This document shows positions 7,410 through 16,797 of a stretch of 50,313 nucleotides of DNA, piece after piece. The notes under the pieces are model-generated. The model was given only the letters and a program-made list of their open reading frames with translations, made no database searches and was not told the DNA's origin. Source of the stretch: Treponema sp. Lineage in GTDB: Bacteria > Spirochaetota > Spirochaetia > Treponematales > Treponemataceae. The stretch's first letter is position 1. Every line of letters starts with the position of its first letter. The stretch spans positions 1 through 50,313 of the forward strand of contig JAFOCI010000005.1 of NCBI GenBank assembly GCA_017381365.1. Reading direction: 5' to 3'. The position numbers and the translations under genes were made by a program.

Positions 7410-8798
7410 TTACCTCTTACAAATCTCCCAGAATCCGCCTTTGTCAGCTCCTATACGACTGATAATATTTTTATCTTTCATTTTGTCCAAATCTCGCTGA
7501 ATCGTTTTTGATGTAACTCCCAGCTTTTCGGCAATTTCCTTTATTGAAATTTTACTGTTGTCTGTTATAAGAGCGAGTATTTTATTCTCGCGTGATTTTT
7601 CTTGGACATTTTCTTGGACATTTTCTTGGACATTTTCTTGGTCATCGTGAACACTGCCATAGTTCACATTCGGGAATGTAATGGTAAAGCCCCAGTGCTC
7701 GCTTAAAAATACAGGCTTATTTTCATAACTAGAGTATGCGTCCAGAATCTTTTTAAAACCGCTGCCACGGCGTTCCATGTAATTAAGGCGACTGAAAATA
7801 TCCGCAAGCACAGGATTCCTTCTCATTGAGGGAATGGCACGCAGATTTTTGCCTTCCAAAGTAGAACCGTCTACCATGCCACCGGGAGAGAAAATTTCCA
7901 GTCGGTCATCAAACATATCGATATGAACTTCGCTTCCAAGCTCAAAGTAATTTCGGTGAATCAAAGCATTTACAAGGGCTTCCATATAAGCGCGGTCGGG
8001 ATAATCCGGCATTTCAAGCCGGGAAGTGGGAAGCTTTTTCCATGCTTTTCTTGTGTTACGTGCGATAAACGCAAGTCCTTCCTGAAGAAGTGTTATAAGG
8101 CTGCCAGAAAACTCTGCATCGTCCAAAGCATCCGTCAAACCAGAAGCCTTTGTAAGTCCGTTCCACCTAGTGCAGAAAAGTCGTGAATGGCGTACAGGTG
8201 AATCGTCTGCAATAAGCGCTCCTGCATTTGTAAGATTGCCGTTGCCGTCTATAATGCCAAACGATTCATAATCTGTATCTTCAAAGGATTTCCCAGTTTG
8301 CTTAAAGTAAACCGAGCGCAGTTTTGTAAAAGCCATGTCCTTAAAATTATACGGAGATTTTAAACTGTCATAAGTCTGTCCGCACCCCTTAACAACAAGC
8401 TCACGAAGCTGCGATGGAGAAGCCTGTACACTTTCATTTCCAACTCGTACAAATGCAACAAGATGTCCGTCTCCCTGATAATAATACGGTGTCTGATTGC
8501 CTGCATAAACATCAAGGAGAATGAGCGTTTTTCCGTCAATCTGCTCAAATGTCAGTTTGAATTCTGGAATTGGATTCAAATGCATTTTGATTATCTCGCT
8601 GATGTTTTCTGCATCGTTTTGTGCGTTTTCCAGCCCTACAACAGAATCATCGTCAGCAATTCCAAAAATCAGTTTTCCGCCAAACGAATTTGCGAACGCA
8701 CTCACGCTTTTAAGCCAGCTTTTAGGTCGTTTTGCTTCGACAGCTTGTTTTTTGTCGTATTCAGAGCTTTCGCCTATCAGATTTTTTATATCACTCAT
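7410..8798 (-). CDS. Schlafen/AlbA_2-domain ATP-binding transcription-regulator-like protein
   Basis: A 462-residue member of the putative DNA-binding AlbA_2 (Schlafen-like) family. The N-terminal AlbA_2 domain spans roughly residues 1-140 (KSVSAFANSFGGKLIFGIADD and VRVGNESVQAS are typical). The middle is the ATPase_C-like region with MEALVNALIHRNYF..GSEVHIDMFDDRLEIFSPGG and RRNPVLADIF..LNYMERRGSGFKKI. A QENV tandem linker follows, then a C-terminal HTH (KISIKEIAEKLGVTSKTIQRDLDKM). Genes of this family are often found inside type I restriction loci between hsdM and hsdS; a regulatory or nuclease-modulating role is inferred. It overlaps the end of hsdM by 4 nt (ATGA), which indicates translational coupling. 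It is fully intact. Confidence 0.85.
   Translation of the reverse strand: MSDIKNLIGESSEYDKKQAVEAKRPKSWLKSVSAFANSFGGKLIFGIADDDSVVGLENAQNDAENISEIIKMHLNPIPEFKLTFEQIDGKTLILLDVYAGNQTPYYYQGDGHLVAFVRVGNESVQASPSQLRELVVKGCGQTYDSLKSPYNFKDMAFTKLRSVYFKQTGKSFEDTDYESFGIIDGNGNLTNAGALIADDSPVRHSRLFCTRWNGLTKASGLTDALDDAEFSGSLITLLQEGLAFIARNTRKAWKKLPTSRLEMPDYPDRAYMEALVNALIHRNYFELGSEVHIDMFDDRLEIFSPGGMVDGSTLEGKNLRAIPSMRRNPVLADIFSRLNYMERRGSGFKKILDAYSSYENKPVFLSEHWGFTITFPNVNYGSVHDDQENVQENVQENVQEKSRENKILALITDNSKISIKEIAEKLGVTSKTIQRDLDKMKDKNIISRIGADKGGFWEICKR
7601..7641 (-). repeat. 12-bp in-frame tandem repeat encoding QENV units
   Basis: Three perfect copies of cttggacatttt (7601-7636) plus a partial fourth encode a QENV-QENV-QENV-QE linker between the ATPase-like and HTH parts of the Schlafen-type protein. 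The unit is a multiple of three, so slippage would change linker length without breaking the frame. Confidence 0.9.
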
Positions 8799-11293
8799 GC
8801 CAAAATCCCCTTAAGATTCTCAAGACCTTTCATATCAAACTCGTTTCCTGTAAGTTCGTCCATAAGTTCAAATAGTTCTTTCTGCGTCTGGTTTATTTTG
8901 TTTTCAATAGAAGAAAGTGTTTCAGAATATTTTTCCGTCATTTTTGTAAGTGAACTTATAAAATCATCTACGACTTTGCCAGGCATTTCATTCAAAGAAG
9001 TACACAGCGGTAAAATCCATTTTTCTTCAAGAAGTGCATTTATTTCAGAATCTGTCAGACCTTCTATCTTCTTGATAGTTTTTTCTTCCAGCTCCTTTGT
9101 AAGTTTGGCTATTTCTTTTCTGATAGTCTTTGCATCATCATTCAATTTTTTCTGCTGCTTTTTCTGTTCATCAGTAAGCTCTATTTCTTCTTCACCATCT
9201 TCGGTTTCGGGAATCAGTTCTGCAAGTGCGGAAATTTTTGTTTCAAGTTTTCTATTCTGTTCTTCAATATTTTGGAGTTCTGAGGCAAAATACATTTTCT
9301 GCACAAGTTCAAAGTCCATGATTCTGCCTTTCCAGCCATCCTGTACTTCATCTTTTCCTTTCATTACAAGATTAGGTTCTACTTTCTTACAAGCCTCAAT
9401 GCCTTCTGAATTTATAATTTCCAAATCAACAGCTATTGTCTGCCATTCATCATCAAGACTCTGATATGCACTGTATTTATCTACAAGAGGAACATTCTGC
9501 AATTTTTCAAAAAGAATATTTGCAATAGTATCTTCTTCTTTGTTTACATTGATTTCCTTAAGTTTTGTAATGAGTTCTTCTTTTAAGAAACTGTCTAATC
9601 CTTCAAATACTTTCTTGTAATTTGATTCAAAAGCTTTTACATCTTTATTTAAGAGAACTGTTTCCTTGATATTATCTGTGTTAAGTTCAAAATACGAATC
9701 ATTTACTTTCTTGAAAAGTTCATTCTGTAAACTTGGAAATGCCTTCCATTCAGATTCAAACTTTTCAATTTCATTCTTTGGAATACCACCAATTACAGAG
9801 GCATAAATATCATAATTTTCAGCATCTTCGCTGGAATCTACATAACGAGGTATATTTAAATTGTAATCATTGCTTCTAATTTCATCTTTAGAAACTACAC
9901 GGCTAAATTTATTTACAGTTTTTCTTTCTATTACTGTATCAACAATTCTTTTTATATCGCTGGCTTGTAATTTATTTTGTTTACCTTCTTTTGTGAAATA
10001 CTTTGAAGCATCAATAATTAAAACATCATCTGTCTTTTTAGTAGGTTTTAATACAATTATAATTGTAGGTATACCAGTTCCAAAGAAAATATTTGCTGGC
10101 AATCCTATAATAGTATCAATCTTATTATTCTCAATCAGATTCTTTCTGATTTCGTATTCTGATTCACCAGCTGCACCATCTTTTCCGGCTTTTCCTCTAA
10201 AAAGTACTCCATGTGGTAATACAATTGTCATAATTCCATCAGGTTTTACATGGTACAAATCATGTAAAAGAAATGCATAATCAGCTTTACTTGCAGGGGC
10301 AACACCGTATTCATATCTTGGTTGATATTCTTTATTTTCAGTATCCCAGTGCTGTGAATATGGCGGATTAGAAACTACAGCATCTACACGCATTAAATTA
10401 TAAGTTCCAGATGGATTTTCATCATCAAAAAATGGCCAGTCTAATTCAAGTGTGTCAGCATTTCTTGTAGTAATATTGTTTGCACTGATATTACGCATGA
10501 TTAAATTCATTCGTGTAAGGTTGTAGGTACTTTCAATTAATTCCTGTGCGTAATATCTGATGTTATCTTTACCTTCAATATGTTTTGCAATCGCATCACC
10601 GATAGTAATTAATAAACTTCCAGAACCACTAGTAGGATCGTAGATTTCAAAATTAGTCTGTCCGTTATCTTTTAGATGATTTGCTATAATTTCTGCCATT
10701 AGAACAGAAACTTCGTGCGGAGTATAAAACTCTCCAGCTTTTTTTCCTGCATTTGCGGCAAACATAGAAATCAAATATTCATAAATAAAACCAAGTACAT
10801 CATAATCTTGTTTTCCATTCATAGGAATTGTATCTACAAGATATATTAAATCTCTAATGGCTTTTGTTCTTGAAGTTGTATTATCTCCAAGTTTTCCAAG
10901 TCCAGTCTGTAAAGTTCGGAAAATATTATTGAATAATTTTTTATGAGCTGTGTTTTTATCTTTAGCAACAATTCTATCAAAAGCAGATAATGCATCAGTT
11001 ACATCACCTGTGGTAAAATCATTTTTCTTTTCAATCCATGTACTGAATAAATTATTGTAAGCAATAAAATATCCCAGATTGTTTTGAAGGTACTCAACGG
11101 TTTTTGTATTATTTTCATCCAGTTGTTTCAAGTCAGTCATTTTCTTTGACTTACAAAAATCTGTTTCTTTATCACTTAAAAACTTATAGAAGATAAAACC
11201 AAGAATATAATCTTTATATTCATTAGCTTCAATTTTTGAACGCATTTTATTTGCGCCATCCCAGATTTTTGCGGCCAATTGCTGTTTATTCAT
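8795..11293 (-). CDS. hsdM: Type I DNA adenine methyltransferase with long coiled-coil tail
   Basis: An 832-residue HsdM. The N-terminal helical domain (LAAKIWDGANKMR, YILGFIFYKFLSDKE) is followed by the methyltransferase core. The SAM-binding motif is DPTSGSGS (residues 219-226) and the catalytic NPPY is at 309-312, as in N6-adenine methylases; GEFYTPHEV and VLPHGVLFR are also typical. It forms the modification enzyme with HsdS. It is 250-300 residues longer than the common HsdM length of roughly 500-550. The extra C-terminal part carries an acidic, Lys/Glu-rich coiled coil (LETKISALAELI...DDAKTIRKEIAKLTKEL). It is the first gene of the hsd operon, 67 nt after mnmE, with GGAAAG before the ATG. 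A possible AT-rich promoter lies in the gap. Confidence 0.96.
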   Translation of the reverse strand: MNKQQLAAKIWDGANKMRSKIEANEYKDYILGFIFYKFLSDKETDFCKSKKMTDLKQLDENNTKTVEYLQNNLGYFIAYNNLFSTWIEKKNDFTTGDVTDALSAFDRIVAKDKNTAHKKLFNNIFRTLQTGLGKLGDNTTSRTKAIRDLIYLVDTIPMNGKQDYDVLGFIYEYLISMFAANAGKKAGEFYTPHEVSVLMAEIIANHLKDNGQTNFEIYDPTSGSGSLLITIGDAIAKHIEGKDNIRYYAQELIESTYNLTRMNLIMRNISANNITTRNADTLELDWPFFDDENPSGTYNLMRVDAVVSNPPYSQHWDTENKEYQPRYEYGVAPASKADYAFLLHDLYHVKPDGIMTIVLPHGVLFRGKAGKDGAAGESEYEIRKNLIENNKIDTIIGLPANIFFGTGIPTIIIVLKPTKKTDDVLIIDASKYFTKEGKQNKLQASDIKRIVDTVIERKTVNKFSRVVSKDEIRSNDYNLNIPRYVDSSEDAENYDIYASVIGGIPKNEIEKFESEWKAFPSLQNELFKKVNDSYFELNTDNIKETVLLNKDVKAFESNYKKVFEGLDSFLKEELITKLKEINVNKEEDTIANILFEKLQNVPLVDKYSAYQSLDDEWQTIAVDLEIINSEGIEACKKVEPNLVMKGKDEVQDGWKGRIMDFELVQKMYFASELQNIEEQNRKLETKISALAELIPETEDGEEEIELTDEQKKQQKKLNDDAKTIRKEIAKLTKELEEKTIKKIEGLTDSEINALLEEKWILPLCTSLNEMPGKVVDDFISSLTKMTEKYSETLSSIENKINQTQKELFELMDELTGNEFDMKGLENLKGILA

Positions 11294-11360
11294 TTTCTTT
11301 CCTTTTTAAATACTTCTATATAATAATATATCGTATAAAAAAGTTAGGATCACCGTTTTT

Positions 11361-12758
11361 TTATTTCCCAACACAAAATCTGCTGAAAATGCTGCCAAGA
11401 ACATCATCGGCTGTAACTTCGCCGGTAATTTCACCAAGGGAATTAAGGGCGTCTTCTAAATCCTGAACAACTGCATCAAGCGCATAATCTTCATCTGCTG
11501 CAATCAGCGAATGCTGAACACATTCCAAAGCTTCTTCTACCGCAGCTTTCTGGCGGGCAGAACCAATACCTGTCTGAGGGCGTTCGCCTCCACCAGCTAC
11601 GTTCGCAACCAGCAGCTCTTTTACCGCAGAGTACAATTCTGCAAAGCCGCTGCCTTTTTTCGCACTGATTTTGATTTGCCTTTTTACGCAGCTTTCACGC
11701 CCCGCAAATTCCGCCGGCAACTCAGGTGTCTTTTCTGCCAAATCACATTTGTTCCACACAAAAACAACAGGCTTTCTGCAATTTTTCAGGAACTCTACAT
11801 CATCTGCATCAAGTTCGTAGCGACTGTCAGCAAGATAAAGCACAACATCAGCTTCTTCGCTCAACGAATGAGTCAATTCTACTCCATGGGCTTCAATTAC
11901 ATCATCTGTTTCACGAATTCCCGCTGTATCAAAAAGTCGCACTGGAATTCCGTTAAAATCTACAAAGCTTTCAATCCAGTCCCGGGTTGTTCCTTCAATA
12001 TCACTTACAATTGCCCGTTCTTCCTTTAAGATTCCGTTGAACAAGCTTGATTTGCCGGCATTTGTGCGACCGCAAAGAACAATTCGGGCGCCGTCCTGAT
12101 AAAGTTTTTCGCCCTGCCAGGAATCTCTAAGCTGAGTAAGCCGCTCAATTGCCTGGTTTAAATCAGCATGGTCAAAAGAATCCGCAATAGTTTCTTCGTC
12201 TTCTGGATATTCAATCTCAACTTCAATAGAGGCGAGTGTATCTGTTATAAGCTTTTTGATGCTGTCGATTTCTTCAAAAAGATTTCCCGCAAGCCGGCCA
12301 GCCGCACGGTTTCTTCCTTCAGATGTATGACTGTCGATGATTTCCTGAACGGCTTCTGCCTTTGTCAGGTCAGCTTTACCATTGATGAATGCGCGGAATG
12401 TAAATTCTCCCCTCTCTGCCTGCCGGAATCCGCTTTTCAAGAGCAGATTATGAATTGCAAGAACAACGCCTGGTCCGCCATGACAACTGATTTCAATCAT
12501 GTCTTCACCAGTAAAACTTTTTGGTGCCTTGTAAACGCTGACCATTACTTCATCAATTTTTGTTTCGCCGTTTATAATCCATCCGTAAACAAGTGTATTT
12601 CCTGATGCAGCCATCAAAGCCTTTGGCCGTGTAAATACTTTAGAAGCAAGCTCTATACAATTTTTTCCTGAACAGCGAACGATTCCCAAAGCTGAAGGCG
12701 CAAGGGCAGTGGCAATGGCACAAATTGGTTCTTCCGGCGCATATTTTGGATTAGACAT
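11361..12758 (-). CDS. mnmE: tRNA uridine-5-carboxymethylaminomethyl modification GTPase
   Basis: A 465-residue MnmE (TrmE). It works with MnmG to modify U34 of tRNAs that read two-fold degenerate codons. The N-terminal tetrahydrofolate-binding domain (PICAIATALAPSALGIVRCSG, ISCHGGPGV) is followed by the helical domain carrying the inserted GTPase. That GTPase has G1 GRTNAGKSS (230-238), G2 EGTTRD, G3 DTAGIRE (277-283) and G4 NKCD (about 336). The C-terminal FCVGK carries the invariant catalytic Cys. Length and motifs are complete. The ATG is preceded by GGGAAAGG. It lies just after the DUF4015 gene on the same strand (20 nt), so the two may share a transcript. As a core gene it marks the conserved side of the restriction island. 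Confidence 0.98.
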   Translation of the reverse strand: MSNPKYAPEEPICAIATALAPSALGIVRCSGKNCIELASKVFTRPKALMAASGNTLVYGWIINGETKIDEVMVSVYKAPKSFTGEDMIEISCHGGPGVVLAIHNLLLKSGFRQAERGEFTFRAFINGKADLTKAEAVQEIIDSHTSEGRNRAAGRLAGNLFEEIDSIKKLITDTLASIEVEIEYPEDEETIADSFDHADLNQAIERLTQLRDSWQGEKLYQDGARIVLCGRTNAGKSSLFNGILKEERAIVSDIEGTTRDWIESFVDFNGIPVRLFDTAGIRETDDVIEAHGVELTHSLSEEADVVLYLADSRYELDADDVEFLKNCRKPVVFVWNKCDLAEKTPELPAEFAGRESCVKRQIKISAKKGSGFAELYSAVKELLVANVAGGGERPQTGIGSARQKAAVEEALECVQHSLIAADEDYALDAVVQDLEDALNSLGEITGEVTADDVLGSIFSRFCVGK

Positions 12759-12778
12759 TTTGACCTTTCCCTCCCTGA

Positions 12779-15184
12779 TTATCTTAAATCAATTAAATTC
12801 ATCTGAAGGAACGGCGTATACACAGTTTCTGAAGAATCCCAGTAAACTTCTGTTCCGTACTCACCGTAACGGTAAACCTTTTCCATCCATGACAAGCCTT
12901 CATCAACATGTTCAGGCTGCTTTGTTATTCCAAAGGCAGGTTTTTTATATTTCAAATCTGCTTCCGGGCAGGTTCCAATAAACGGTTCGTCTGGACCAAT
13001 ATCCTTTGGAAGCATTTCGTAATTTCCAGCATTGTTCCAGTGCATATAACCGCTGTCCACAGAATCACGCACGCCAAAAATTTCTTTGCGCACATAATCC
13101 TTATTGTAATACTGACGGTCATAACTTACGTTCAATTTAAAAGTCTGAACCCAGGGGCGAACTACAACTTTATTTCGCGCAAGAACAGTGTTTCTGTAAG
13201 TTCCGTAAAAATAAATGCGGTAAGTTCGGTCTTCAACAGGTGCGTAATTCATAAATCCATGTTCAAAATGACTTGGATAGAACATTGGTCCAATAACATC
13301 AACATAGTTGCTCATCATTTCAACATCCTGACCTGTGCGAGTTCCGCTTCTGTACCAGCCGTTTGCTCCGTAAATATCAATTCCGATTGGTGCCTTGATA
13401 TTTTCACGGGCATAGCTTAAGAATGAAACAAGAGCGGACTCTTTATCCATTCCTTCGCTTTTCCAGCGGTAAGAAGACTGTCGTAAATTGTAGCCGTCTG
13501 TTGGAAAACGAATATAATCAAACTGAATTTCATCAAATCCGCGGGAAATAAGCTCCTTTGCAATGGCAACGTTATATTCCCAGACTTCAGGGCAATATGG
13601 ATCAACCCAGTTTTCATCGTAATAAATCGTCTGTTTGCCAGTTACTTCTCCTGTTTCTTCATCAACAATGTCTTCGTATTCTTTAATACCAAGCCACGGA
13701 GATTTTGTGCTGTAATTCCACACTGCATATTTTGAACCGCCATAGTTATAAAGATTTCTGTCCTTAAAAACAACGATTCTGGCAATAAGATAAATATTGT
13801 CCTTTTTAAATTCACTTACAAAATGATCCAAATCAATTGCATACTGAGTGATTTTTGCTTTTTTAGTTACAAGAGGATCCTTTGAATCGTAACGCAAAAG
13901 TCCGTAATCATCCTTCATATCAATTACAAGACTGTTAAGATCGTTGTCTTTAATAAGTTTGTGAAATTTGTCGATTCCTTCCTGATTTCTGCACTGATAT
14001 GCAGAAGCGTAAAGTGATTTCTGTCCAAGAGCTGTATTTCCATATTCAGAATTTACTGTTCCTGGATACAAAAGCCACAATTCATTAAGGCAGACTCCCT
14101 GTTTCATTCCAGACTTATTGTAAGGAACCCAGGCAGCATTGATATTTCCAGGGGCGGCAGAAAGATTTTTTCGCCATTCAGGCAAAAGTTCAGGTTCAAT
14201 AAGTGATTCAAAATTTTCATCATCTGCCATATTTATTGTTTCATTTTTTGTAAACAGAATTTTTCCGTCAACGATTGTAAGACCGTCAATTGTTTCTGCC
14301 GGTTCTTCGCCTTTGTAAATCTGAACAGCTTCCCTGTTTGGCCAGTCAAACCGATAAATACGAGGAATAAAAGTATTTGAAAGGTAAATTTCCACGTAAT
14401 TTGAGCCGTCTTCTGATTTTTTCAAAACAGGCAGAATATCAGCGATTTCATCTGGACTGGACATAGAAGGCAACATTTCAAAACCTTTTGCCACATCAAA
14501 CCAGGCAGGTTTATTTGCGTCCACTTTGATATAACTAAGTCCAAATATTGGATGGCTCATAAAAACAACAAGTTCCGTTCCAGCTGTTCCATCTTCAAAA
14601 GTTACTGGCATAGAACCAATCCCACACGCCTTAACTCCTGGGGTTGCGCCGCTCATGGAGCCAAGAGACTTCCAGTTTCGTCCGCCATCACGACTAAAAT
14701 ATACTGCATCTTTTGTAGCTGTTACCAATTGTTGAGGATTTAACGGATTTGCACAAATATCTTTTAGATTCGCAACCTGTTTTTCAAAAGTCGTTTCTTT
14801 GCCATCGTAGCGTTTTAATGTAAGCACCGGTAAACCTTCGTTGCGCAATTCAAAAGTTTCAAGGTCAGAACTAAAAAGAATTCCTTTGCTTGTTCTAAAA
14901 TACCAGTTTTCAAGAATTTTGCCGTCTTCTCCAACAACTTCTGTTCTTAAAATCTGGTCTACAGAACCTTCTGTCCACAAGGAAATTGCAGACCGACCTG
15001 TATTTATTTTAAAAAGTCCCTTAGAAGAAGCTACAAGAAAATTCTTTGTTTCTCCAGGGCGTTCAATAACTTCTGTTTGCAAAGTTTCTTTTTTTTCAGG
15101 TAATTTATAGAGAGGTTTTACTTTCTTTGCATGAATAGTAGAAGCTGCAGCCGCAAGCAATAAACAAACTAAAATCTTTTTCAT
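12779..15184 (-). CDS. Exported DUF4015 glycoside-hydrolase-like protein
   Basis: An 801-residue protein with a signal peptide (MKKILVCLLLAAAASTIHA). The N-terminal half reads like a beta-propeller or BNR-type sensor, with GLFKINTG, DAVYFSRDGGRNWKSLG and ASSKGLF. The C-terminal half is the DUF4015 TIM-barrel glycosidase-like domain: LNSLVIDMKDDYGLLRYDS, YLIARIVVFKDRNL, then the diagnostic FDEIQFDYIRFPTDG and VDVIGPMFYPSHFEHG, with candidate acidic catalytic residues in the DYIRFP region. The substrate is unknown; peptidoglycan or an exopolysaccharide is possible. A terminator 50 nt upstream separates it from the envelope operon. A weak promoter (TTAACA, then GATAAA 6 nt before the ATG) would give a nearly leaderless mRNA. 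The fusion of an N-terminal propeller to DUF4015 is worth noting. Confidence 0.88.
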   Translation of the reverse strand: MKKILVCLLLAAAASTIHAKKVKPLYKLPEKKETLQTEVIERPGETKNFLVASSKGLFKINTGRSAISLWTEGSVDQILRTEVVGEDGKILENWYFRTSKGILFSSDLETFELRNEGLPVLTLKRYDGKETTFEKQVANLKDICANPLNPQQLVTATKDAVYFSRDGGRNWKSLGSMSGATPGVKACGIGSMPVTFEDGTAGTELVVFMSHPIFGLSYIKVDANKPAWFDVAKGFEMLPSMSSPDEIADILPVLKKSEDGSNYVEIYLSNTFIPRIYRFDWPNREAVQIYKGEEPAETIDGLTIVDGKILFTKNETINMADDENFESLIEPELLPEWRKNLSAAPGNINAAWVPYNKSGMKQGVCLNELWLLYPGTVNSEYGNTALGQKSLYASAYQCRNQEGIDKFHKLIKDNDLNSLVIDMKDDYGLLRYDSKDPLVTKKAKITQYAIDLDHFVSEFKKDNIYLIARIVVFKDRNLYNYGGSKYAVWNYSTKSPWLGIKEYEDIVDEETGEVTGKQTIYYDENWVDPYCPEVWEYNVAIAKELISRGFDEIQFDYIRFPTDGYNLRQSSYRWKSEGMDKESALVSFLSYARENIKAPIGIDIYGANGWYRSGTRTGQDVEMMSNYVDVIGPMFYPSHFEHGFMNYAPVEDRTYRIYFYGTYRNTVLARNKVVVRPWVQTFKLNVSYDRQYYNKDYVRKEIFGVRDSVDSGYMHWNNAGNYEMLPKDIGPDEPFIGTCPEADLKYKKPAFGITKQPEHVDEGLSWMEKVYRYGEYGTEVYWDSSETVYTPFLQMNLIDLR

Positions 15185-15234
15185 ACTTCGTTTATCGGCA
15201 TCTGAAAAAGAATGTTAAGAATAAATTGAAAAAC

Positions 15235-15267
15235 AAAAAAAACTGCCAAAACCGCTAGCTGGCAGTT
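15235..15267 (-). terminator. Rho-independent terminator after the envelope operon
   Basis: On the minus strand AACTGCCA and TGGCAGTT form an 8-bp stem with an 11-nt loop, followed by a run of T. It lies about 100 nt after the stop of the degenerate HD-GYP gene and directly after element B1. Confidence 0.75.
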
Positions 15268-15269
15268 CT

Positions 15270-15340
15270 GGCAGTCTCTTTCTACCTTCTCGCATTTTCA
15301 TAATTTATATTTTTTTTGCAAAATCAATTTTATAATTAAT
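15270..15340 (-). repeat. Element B, copy 1
   Basis: About 70 bp shared with 24899-24968 and 35559-35631. Read on the minus strand it has an AT-rich first half (ATAAAATTGATTTTG) and a purine-rich end (ATGAAAATGCGAGAAGG, then AGAAAGAGACTGCCAG). It lies between a stop codon and a terminator, so a promoter here would make a short RNA of about 65 nt. Function unknown. Confidence 0.7.
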
Positions 15341-15363
15341 TTGCAAAAAAATCGAAATATAAT

Positions 15364-16797
15364 CTAAATTATATCCTTCAATGCGTTGATTACATCCATA
15401 TTGTAAATGTTTGAGCTCTGTTCAAGCTTTTCAATAGCAGAATCTTTATCCATACCACCACGGAATGAACGTTTGCTGGAAAGCGCATTGTAGCTGTCTG
15501 CTACGCGGATAATTTTTGCAATTTTTGGAATATCATTGCCCTTGTACCCAAGATATCCGCTTCCATCTTCGTTTTCATGGTGGAATTTTGCAGCGTTATA
15601 GAACACATCCCAATATTTTTTTGGAACAAACTGAAGCTGACTTTCTGCCAAATCAATATGACGAGCAAGATCTTTTCGCTGTTCATCTGTAAGCTGTTCT
15701 GCTGTAAGCATTTTTGGATCAAATGTAAGGAATCCTGCATCATAAACCATAGACGCACAGAAATAAACCATTGCTTCGTGCTGACGAACACCAAGACGAG
15801 TTGCAAGCTTGAATACAAGTTCAGAGACGTTTTTAGAATTATTTTTGCGGCCAGTTGCATGGTCAATTTTTGAGCCAAGCTCTTCGCATTTTACTGCAAG
15901 TTCCCGCAATGCTTCTTTTTCTTCTTCTGAATCTTCTGGTTCTGGCAAAGCCTCCTGACTCCATGTTGAACTGCCGGCAAGTTTAAGCCCATCATCGCTA
16001 TAAAGACTTGCAATTCCGCCAATCATCAACTGATTTGTCTGACTCTGATTCTGGGCAAGCAACTTAAATGCTTCTGCATACTGCTGCTGCTGCATTTTAT
16101 TCTGTTTTACGCTTACGTGCATAATCAAAAGAATCAAACCTACAATAAGAAGAATCACAACAACTATAATTACAACTACAACAAAGATCATTGTAATGCT
16201 TTTCTGAGTCTTTTTTGAATCTTCCCGCATAAGCTGAGTTGTTTCTTTCTGCTGCTCCAGACTCTGCTGCATCATCTGTTTAGTCTGTTCACTTTGATCA
16301 AGCATTTTATTTCCAAGTTCAGAAATTGCATCATTTGTAGATGCCGTTGAACTTTTTATGCTATCAATAAAATCCTTCTGCTGCTTTTTGTCAGCGGCTT
16401 TTTCTGTTGCAACTACATCTGCAGCAATCTGACGTAAAAGTTTTGTAAGTTCTGTATTATTTACATTAGGAAATTTTTCTTCCAGATTTGTCTTTACATC
16501 AATGTAAGCATTTTCATTGTATTTACGCTGAATTTCTTTCAATCTCTGAAGATAAATACTTCTTGAAATTACAAGAACATTAGCAGGAATAACACCACCA
16601 TTTGTAGTACAGAAGCTCAAAGTTGCATTTATGTTTTTGTAAGCTGCTTCGATATTTCCTTCATCAAATTCTGCATTTGCCTTTTCAAGATAACGCTGAA
16701 TCAGAGCATCCTGACTTGTCTGAGCATAAGCAATAGAAGAAATCACTACAAGACCTAAAAATACTGAAATTAGTTTTTTAATTTTATTTAACAACAT
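15364..16797 (-). CDS. Membrane protein with degenerate HD-GYP domain
   Basis: About 477 residues. It has a signal peptide or N-terminal helix (LISVFLGLVVISSIAYAQ), a helical periplasmic region with TPR-like content (YLEKANAEFDEGNIEAAYKNI), a Gln-rich coiled coil, and one strong transmembrane segment (about residues 200-225). The C-terminal cytoplasmic domain resembles HD-GYP. The usual HD metal-binding pair is replaced (MVYDAGFL instead of HDIGK), and the GYP loop reads GSGYLGYKGNDIP. The following KIIRVADSYNALSSKRSFRGG is well kept. It is therefore probably a c-di-GMP sensor or scaffold, not an active phosphodiesterase. I prefer the ATG at 16797, preceded by GGAG at 6 nt, over the upstream TTG. 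It overlaps the preceding barrel gene by 14 nt, the third gene of a tight operon. Confidence 0.82.
   Translation of the reverse strand: MLLNKIKKLISVFLGLVVISSIAYAQTSQDALIQRYLEKANAEFDEGNIEAAYKNINATLSFCTTNGGVIPANVLVISRSIYLQRLKEIQRKYNENAYIDVKTNLEEKFPNVNNTELTKLLRQIAADVVATEKAADKKQQKDFIDSIKSSTASTNDAISELGNKMLDQSEQTKQMMQQSLEQQKETTQLMREDSKKTQKSITMIFVVVVIIVVVILLIVGLILLIMHVSVKQNKMQQQQYAEAFKLLAQNQSQTNQLMIGGIASLYSDDGLKLAGSSTWSQEALPEPEDSEEEKEALRELAVKCEELGSKIDHATGRKNNSKNVSELVFKLATRLGVRQHEAMVYFCASMVYDAGFLTFDPKMLTAEQLTDEQRKDLARHIDLAESQLQFVPKKYWDVFYNAAKFHHENEDGSGYLGYKGNDIPKIAKIIRVADSYNALSSKRSFRGGMDKDSAIEKLEQSSNIYNMDVINALKDII

Noticed and set aside
8463..9464. A 333-codon plus-strand frame opposite the Schlafen-type gene and hsdM
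   Set aside because: It is the antisense shadow of two clearly real genes, rich in Ser and Phe as antisense frames of Glu/Lys-rich proteins are.
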